34,604 bases of DNA from Nocardia fusca NBRC 14340 (lineage in GTDB: Bacteria; Actinomycetota; Actinomycetes; Mycobacteriales; Mycobacteriaceae), in NCBI RefSeq assembly GCF_001618425.1, contig NZ_BDCU01000043.1:1-34604 (forward strand), written 5' to 3'. The position numbers and the translations under genes were made by a program. Below, one piece after another: positions 30,592 to 34,604 of this stretch. Below the pieces are notes generated by a model that ran no database searches, had not been told where the DNA came from, and saw nothing but the letters and a program-made list of their open reading frames with translations. Positions within the stretch are counted from its first letter, which is position 1; every line of letters starts with the position of its first letter.

Positions 30592-31661
30592 GTATGTGCT
30601 CCCGTACCGGCCTTGATGAGGCCGAGCAGTTTGTTTTCTGCGGCGTCGATCCACGCTGGATCGACCACGGGCCGCGACGCTGCGCCCCCGATGAAGTCGT
30701 CGAACGCCTGTACCGTCGTCCAGCGCGGCTCGAAACCGAGTTCGCCGCGCATACGCGTCGTGTCCAGACCACAACCGAAGAGAAAGTAATCGAGCTGCTC
30801 GGAACTGAAGTCACGCATCACCGGACTCATCAGCGTCCGGCCGACGGTGCGGAACACCGACCAGGGTACCGGCACTGCGACCCGACCGGAACGCCGGACC
30901 GCCTGGGAAAGCGCGAGGGCGCCGTCACCGGCCACATTGAAGGTGCCGCCCGGACCGGACCGGACGGCGTGAACCAAGGCGGCGACCGCGTCTTCCTCGT
31001 GGAGGAACTGCATACGCGCGTCTCGGCCGAACACGGTCGGGGTGATCGGAGAACGCAGCAGTTGCCCCGCCCGGGCGCCCAGATTCGGTCCCACCATCGG
31101 CGCCAGGCGCAGGGTGAGCACGGTGATATCGGGGCGGCGCCGGGCCAGACCGCGGGCGAAGCCCTCGATCTCGATCATGTCCCGGGCGAACCAGCCCGAG
31201 GGTGGCCTGCGCGCGCTCATTTCCTCCGTGAACTGCGCTGGATCCTTGGCACTTCCCCCGTATACCCCGGAAGTGGAACGTGACACCACCCGGCGCACGG
31301 TCGGCGATTTCTGGCAGACGGCGAACAGCTGCATCGCCCCGAGAACGTTCATATCCTTCATCGCGGCCCGGCCGCCGCCCGAAGGCGGGTGTGACAGCAC
31401 CGCGGTATGCACCACGGTATCGACCTGGTAACGCTCGATGACTTTGCGGATCAACGGGTTCCGGATATCGGCACGCACGAATTCGGCGCGCCCCATCCGG
31501 CGGCGCAGCGGCGGCGCGGGGGTGAGTACGTCGACCGCGACGACCCGCTCGATCCCGGGGTCGGAAACGAGCCGGCACACGACATTGCCGCCGAAGTACC
31601 GGCTGGCGCCGGTCACCAGTACGACCTTGGGCTTGTAGCTGCCGTTCGCTTCAGTGTCCAT
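30588..31661 (-). CDS. Extended SDR, NAD-dependent epimerase/dehydratase-like (GalE2-like)
   Basis: A 357-residue Rossmann protein with the nucleotide motif VLVTGASRYFGG (14-25), an acidic residue after the second strand (VAVDVL) and the ADIRNP and VVHTAV segments of extended SDRs. SRSTSGVYGG supplies the conserved Ser/Tyr region of strand 5. Where the catalytic YxxxK should lie, the sequence reads SGWFARDMIEIEGF, with F158 and M162, so classic SDR catalysis is doubtful. ATG 31661 is preferred; GTG 31667 adds two residues. It is the first gene of a pair with the acyltransferase. The substrate is unknown and the name GalE2 should not be read as UDP-galactose epimerase. Confidence 0.85.
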   Translation of the reverse strand: MDTEANGSYKPKVVLVTGASRYFGGNVVCRLVSDPGIERVVAVDVLTPAPPLRRRMGRAEFVRADIRNPLIRKVIERYQVDTVVHTAVLSHPPSGGGRAAMKDMNVLGAMQLFAVCQKSPTVRRVVSRSTSGVYGGSAKDPAQFTEEMSARRPPSGWFARDMIEIEGFARGLARRRPDITVLTLRLAPMVGPNLGARAGQLLRSPITPTVFGRDARMQFLHEEDAVAALVHAVRSGPGGTFNVAGDGALALSQAVRRSGRVAVPVPWSVFRTVGRTLMSPVMRDFSSEQLDYFLFGCGLDTTRMRGELGFEPRWTTVQAFDDFIGGAASRPVVDPAWIDAAENKLLGLIKAGTGAHT

Positions 31662-31796
31662 CTGCACCGGACCGTTCCACCTCGAGCATCGAGCCCCCGC
31701 TCAATAGTTCCGACTACCAGCCTAACGACCGGCGCAGTCACCACCGGCCTCTTAACGGGGACCTAACCCCGATTTCAGTTGATGGAAACGCGACGA

Positions 31797-31822
31797 AACC
31801 CGCTACCGAATGGTAGCGGGTT
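31797..31822. terminator. Perfect 11-bp hairpin downstream of the bS22-like gene
   Basis: AACCCGCTACC and GGTAGCGGGTT are perfectly complementary around a GAAT loop. On the minus strand the hairpin ends in GGGTTTCG, and it lies 26 bases after the stop of the 33-residue ribosomal-type gene. It separates that gene from the epimerase-acyltransferase pair. Confidence 0.8.
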
Positions 31823-31848
31823 CCGCCGAGGACGTTGCGCGGTTGCGC

Positions 31849-31950
31849 TTACTTGCCGAGTTTGCGCCGCTGCACGCGGGTACGACGAAGCAGCTTGCGG
31901 TGCTTCTTCTTCGACATGCGCTTGCGGCGCTTCTTGATCACAGAACCCAT
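31849..31950 (-). CDS. AURKAIP1/COX24-domain small ribosomal protein (bS22-like)
   Basis: A 33-residue, extremely basic peptide: [16 protein letters not shown] at the start, then [17 protein letters not shown]. It is the actinobacterial AURKAIP1/COX24 family, identified in mycobacterial ribosome structures as bS22 in the small subunit and corresponding to Rv0500B. ATG 31950 with GAGGACG a few bases upstream and TAA 31849-31851 define it exactly. It lies between hairpin terminators on either side, so it is probably transcribed alone. Its neighbours, the epimerase and the excisionase-like HTH protein, are conserved in order with M. tuberculosis. Confidence 0.92.
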
Positions 31951-32115
31951 AGGGCGTCCTCGCGTTCTCTCCTCGGCGCGTCTCGCGCTCGCTTACGTCA
32001 ACTGTCCGGTCGTATGCCCGGTTGCTCGCGGCTGAATCTCAGCCCTGGAGGCGGCGGCCCCGCGCGGCCACGAAAGCAGGCAGCGCGCCGCCGATCCAAC
32101 ACAGCGAGCGTTGAT

Positions 32116-32145
32116 GTTACCGGCCCGCTCCCGCGGGCCGGTAAC
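32116..32145. terminator. Perfect 13-bp hairpin downstream of the excisionase-like gene
   Basis: GTTACCGGCCCGC and GCGGGCCGGTAAC are perfectly complementary around a TCCC loop. The hairpin starts 5 bases after the stop of the minus-strand HTH gene. It has no U tract and is of the stem-only kind common in actinobacteria. Confidence 0.82.
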
Positions 32146-32150
32146 CGCCT

Positions 32151-32399
32151 TCACCCGGCATCGAAATAGGACGTTTCCAGATAATCGTGCACCGCCTTGG
32201 CGTGCACCCGGAAAGATCTCCCGACACGAACCGCCGGTAGCTCTCCCGAGTGCACCAGCCGGTACACCGTCATCTTGGAAACTCTCATCAAATTCGCCAC
32301 CTCGGCGACGGTGAGGAATTGCGTACCACCACCGAGTATTGATTGTCCTGGCGACGAACCACCGCCGCTGTTAGCGGACATCTTGTTCGAAGACATCAT
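32151..32399 (-). CDS. Excisionase-family helix-turn-helix protein (Rv0500A-like)
   Basis: An 82-residue DNA-binding protein. About 27 Ser/Gly/Asn-rich residues precede a MerR/excisionase-type winged helix: FLTVAEVANLMRVSKMTVYRLVHSGELPAVRVGRSFRVHAKAV. The end ETSYFDAG matches what I recall of Rv0500A. The start is ATG 32399, chosen for GGAGG 11 bases upstream; ATG 32396 and 32381 are alternatives, and a longer GTG frame to 32462 is possible. Despite the family name, no integrase or phage remnant lies nearby. It lies downstream of proC with a 145-base gap, and is probably a chromosomal regulator. Confidence 0.88.
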   Translation of the reverse strand: MMSSNKMSANSGGGSSPGQSILGGGTQFLTVAEVANLMRVSKMTVYRLVHSGELPAVRVGRSFRVHAKAVHDYLETSYFDAG

Positions 32400-32544
32400 C
32401 GCACCACTGACCTCCGGCACGTCCGCGCCGCCGGCTTCCCCACCAGCGGAACAGACACGCACGTGCTCCTTGAAGCTTAGCGGGACCAGTGGGATTACTG
32501 CGACGGGAGTGAGAAATCAGGTTCATACGCTGGGGGTCAGGAGG

Positions 32545-33363
32545 TCATTCCGTGGTCGCGCCCTGTTCGGCGGAACGCTGTTTGGCCGCGTGCAGCGCCT
32601 CCAGGAACGCCGACCGCAGACCCGCGCGCTCGAGTTCGCGCACCGCCGCCGCGGTGGTCCCGGCCGGAGAGGTGACCGCCGCGCGCAGATCGACCGCGCT
32701 CTGCCCCGACTCCGCGAGCATGGCCGCCGAACCGAGCATCGTCTGGGTGACAAGCTGCGTCGAGACATCGCGGGTCAGGCCCAGCCCGACACCCGCCTCG
32801 ACCATCGCCTCGACGACCAGGAAGAAATACGCCGGTCCGGAACCCGACACCGCGGTCACCGCGTCCATCTGCGATTCGGCGACCACGCACACCTGCCCCA
32901 CCGAACTCAGCAGCTCGGTGACCAGCTCCAGCTGCTCGGCCTTGGCGTAGCGGCCGCCGGCCAGCACGCTCATCCCCTCGCCGACCAGCATGGGGGTGTT
33001 CGGCATGACCCGCACCACGGGGAATCCCGCGGGTAGTTTGGCCTCCAGCCGCGCCGTCGGCACCCCGGCCGCCAGCGAGACCAGGATCTGATCACGGTCG
33101 CCGCCCAGGTCGGCCTTACCGAGTTCGGTGAGCACGGCATCCACATCGCCCGGTTTCACCGCGACCACCAGCAGATCGGCACCCACCGCGGCATCGTCGA
33201 CCGCGTCGGTCACGCGCACCCCGAACCGGTCCGCGAGCAGTTCGGCCCGGTCGGTGTGGGTTTCGACCACCACCAAGTCCTTGACGGCCCGTCCGGCCTC
33301 CAGCAGGCCGGCAATGAGGGCCTCCCCGATCCGGCCGCCACCGATCACCGCAATTCGTGTCAT
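32545..33363 (-). CDS. proC: Pyrroline-5-carboxylate reductase (ProC)
   Basis: A 272-residue NAD(P)H enzyme for the last step of proline synthesis. IAVIGGGRIGEALIAGL (4-20) is the nucleotide-binding segment, VVRVMPNTPMLVGEG and VTAVSGSGPAYFFLVVEAM are the family signatures, and VTSPAGTTAAAVRELE forms the C-terminal active-site motif. The start is placed at ATG 33363, where homology begins; ATG 33372 and ATG 33384 are in frame upstream, the last with GAGAG just before it. It lies 52 bases after the thioesterase gene on the same strand, with a GGGGCCC-type palindrome at 33397-33411 between them. Confidence 0.94.
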   Translation of the reverse strand: MTRIAVIGGGRIGEALIAGLLEAGRAVKDLVVVETHTDRAELLADRFGVRVTDAVDDAAVGADLLVVAVKPGDVDAVLTELGKADLGGDRDQILVSLAAGVPTARLEAKLPAGFPVVRVMPNTPMLVGEGMSVLAGGRYAKAEQLELVTELLSSVGQVCVVAESQMDAVTAVSGSGPAYFFLVVEAMVEAGVGLGLTRDVSTQLVTQTMLGSAAMLAESGQSAVDLRAAVTSPAGTTAAAVRELERAGLRSAFLEALHAAKQRSAEQGATTE

Positions 33364-33415
33364 GGGCGCCATTGTTCTTGGCATGCTCTCGGCAGCGGGG
33401 CCCGGGGCCCCGTAA

Positions 33416-34318
33416 TCACCTCTTCGGAGAGGGCAGCAGGGCCAACTGGCGACTCTGGGCGACCAGGGCACCCGTGGAGTCGACCACGATCTGGTCGGAA
33501 TCGAATATCCCACCGCCGACCTCATGCGTGGTGGCGATGACGCGCAACCAGCCGGGCGCGGGGCGCCGCCGGAGATAGGTGGTCATCTGCACGGTCGGCG
33601 ACCAGCCGAAATAGCCGAGATTGGTGGGGACCGGCGGGCACATATCGGCCGCCATCATCGCGATATAGGACGCGATCTCGGGATCGGCCTGATCGGCCGG
33701 TCGCGGGCGCAGCCACATCCGCAAGCGGGGTTCGCCGTGGGCGTTGTCGATGAACGGCGCCCACTCCCGGTCCAAGAAGGCGTCCATGCCCCGGGCCACG
33801 TGCACGATCCGGCCCATCGACGACCCCGGCTCATAGCCGATGGCGTCCGCGGTCGGTTCCACCGGCAGATCGGTGTGCTCCGGGGAGTACAGCGGCGGCC
33901 GCTCCGGACCGTCCAGATGACCGAAGGTGAACGCGGTACGGACCAGCGGCCGGCCGCGCTGCACCAGCGTCACGTCCACCAGGCAGATCTGGCGGCCCAC
34001 CTTGCGGATCGTCACGTCGTAGAGCACCTCGCCCGGCTCCGGGGCGCCGAGGAAATCGGTGCTCCCCGACAGCGGGGCCATGGTCGCGCGCTCCGGCTCC
34101 ACGGTGCGCAGCCAGCGACTCGCGGCCGCCGCCGAACCGGCGACCATGGTCCCGCCGTGCACCTTCGGGCCGATCGTCCAGATATCGTCGATGACGCCGC
34201 GATAGCGCCCGTCACCCGGTTCGTCGGCGGCGAGCTCGGTCAGGGAACACACCCGGCGGAACGGGGCGTCGGTGGACGCCGAACCCAGCTCGGCGTGCAG
34301 TTCCGTCTCCGTCGTCAT
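33416..34318 (-). CDS. Acyl-CoA thioesterase family protein (double hotdog)
   Basis: A 300-residue cytoplasmic protein of the TesB-like double-hotdog type. The first hotdog includes VHGGTMVAGSAAAASRWL (the HGG-type helix start) and DFLGAPEPGEVLYDVTIRKVGR. The second includes NLGYFGWSPTVQMTTYLRRRP and ATTHEVGGGIFDSDQIVVDSTG, whose final strands read ALVAQSRQLALLP. It would hydrolyse acyl-CoA esters; chain-length preference is not readable. ATG 34318 has an excellent ribosome-binding region (GAGGAGAAGGAG). It appears to be the first gene of a transcript continuing into proC. A homologue lies next to proC in M. tuberculosis (Rv0499), from memory. Confidence 0.87.
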   Translation of the reverse strand: MTTETELHAELGSASTDAPFRRVCSLTELAADEPGDGRYRGVIDDIWTIGPKVHGGTMVAGSAAAASRWLRTVEPERATMAPLSGSTDFLGAPEPGEVLYDVTIRKVGRQICLVDVTLVQRGRPLVRTAFTFGHLDGPERPPLYSPEHTDLPVEPTADAIGYEPGSSMGRIVHVARGMDAFLDREWAPFIDNAHGEPRLRMWLRPRPADQADPEIASYIAMMAADMCPPVPTNLGYFGWSPTVQMTTYLRRRPAPGWLRVIATTHEVGGGIFDSDQIVVDSTGALVAQSRQLALLPSPKR

Positions 34319-34430
34319 CGGTACTCCTTCTCCTCGGCCCGGTAACCGTTCCGCGGGTGCATACTGCCGGTCAATCTTCGTACAGCAGACTCACCCGCGT
34401 ACAGGCGGATCGGTAGGGGCGCGTGCGGTC

Positions 34431-34534
34431 GGCCGTCCGGAGACCGGCGATCATCGAGCACTCACAGCGCTGTGAACTGTGCTGCAGGTCCGTCCATAGA
34501 TCGGTGACCATTGAGCACTGACAGTGATGTGAGC
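34431..34534. repeat. Imperfect 47-bp direct repeat with 57-bp period, each copy holding a palindrome
   Basis: Bases 34431-34477 and 34488-34534 align at about 36 of 47 positions. The shared core is GAGCACT-x-ACAG-x-G-x-TGTGA. In copy 1 this contains the perfect palindrome TCACAGCGCTGTGA (34462-34475); in copy 2 it contains CACTGACAGTG (34516-34526). The 34319-34604 stretch has no gene I can support, and further copies may lie beyond the window. Confidence 0.65.
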
Positions 34535-34604
34535 CTTTCCAGGTTGGTCGAGGCGCACGCCAGCATGCAACCTTCTGTTGCTCCGGATGGTCGGCCTCGG
34601 TGGT

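Noticed and set aside
32151..32399. Excisionase annotation implying a mobile element
   Set aside because: No integrase, attachment-site duplication or phage gene is present, and the gene order is the conserved chromosomal one.
33397..33411. GGGGCCC-G-GGGCCCC palindrome between the thioesterase and proC genes as a terminator
   Set aside because: It lies 52 bases or fewer from both genes, in what looks like a shared transcript, with almost no loop; too weak to call.

Overview
The window is high-GC actinobacterial chromosome. Gene content and order point to a Nocardia-like member of the Mycobacteriales. Much of it follows, in reverse, the order I recall for Mycobacterium tuberculosis between about Rv0499 and Rv0548: VOC protein, menE, menA, cytochrome c maturation genes, a phosphatase, hemL, hemB, hemD, hemC, hemA, a glutaredoxin-like protein, serB, an acyltransferase, an epimerase, a 33-residue ribosomal-type peptide, an excisionase-like HTH protein, proC and a thioesterase. 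A rex gene heads the heme operon here, as in Streptomyces. This placement rests on protein recognition by eye, not on a database search.

Layout. Bases 1-270 hold a 25-bp tandem repeat and no gene. Bases 271-3872 carry a VOC protein, menE and menA (menaquinone synthesis), an acidic unknown and a holin-like membrane protein. Bases 3985-6704 carry a short HTH gene directly abutting a ClpC-type N-domain gene. These are divergent from a DrrA/DrrB-type ABC exporter, and two matching inverted repeats lie between them. Bases 6727-12797 hold a 1135-residue AfsR-like regulator, a Cds1-like cysteine desulfhydrase coupled to a DUF4229 membrane protein, a BldC-like regulator and two small unknowns. Bases 12965-19565 (minus strand) form one tightly overlapped run: hemL, phosphatase, resA, a small Arg/Ser-rich ORF, ccdA and resB, then ccsB after a 90-bp gap. 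Bases 19685-21769 hold a secreted protein and small membrane proteins. Bases 21766-27905 are rex-hemA-hemC-hemD-hemB plus a membrane protein, mostly joined by 4-nt overlaps, with a Rex operator 159 bp upstream of rex. Bases 28154-34318 hold a glutaredoxin-like protein, serB, an acyltransferase, an epimerase, bS22, an excisionase-like HTH protein, proC and a thioesterase. The last 286 bases are non-coding and contain a 57-bp direct repeat.

Functionally most of the window serves the respiratory chain: menaquinone head-group activation and prenylation, heme synthesis from glutamyl-tRNA to uroporphyrinogen III under the NADH/NAD+ sensor Rex, and system II cytochrome c maturation. The part most likely to be a less described system is the HTH + Clp-N pair facing the drug-type ABC exporter. 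It resembles mycobacterial ClpC2 cut into two proteins. The two operator-like repeats cover both elements of a predicted leaderless promoter, and the Clp-N protein keeps the two phenylalanines that ClpC1 uses to bind cyclomarin-type antibiotics.
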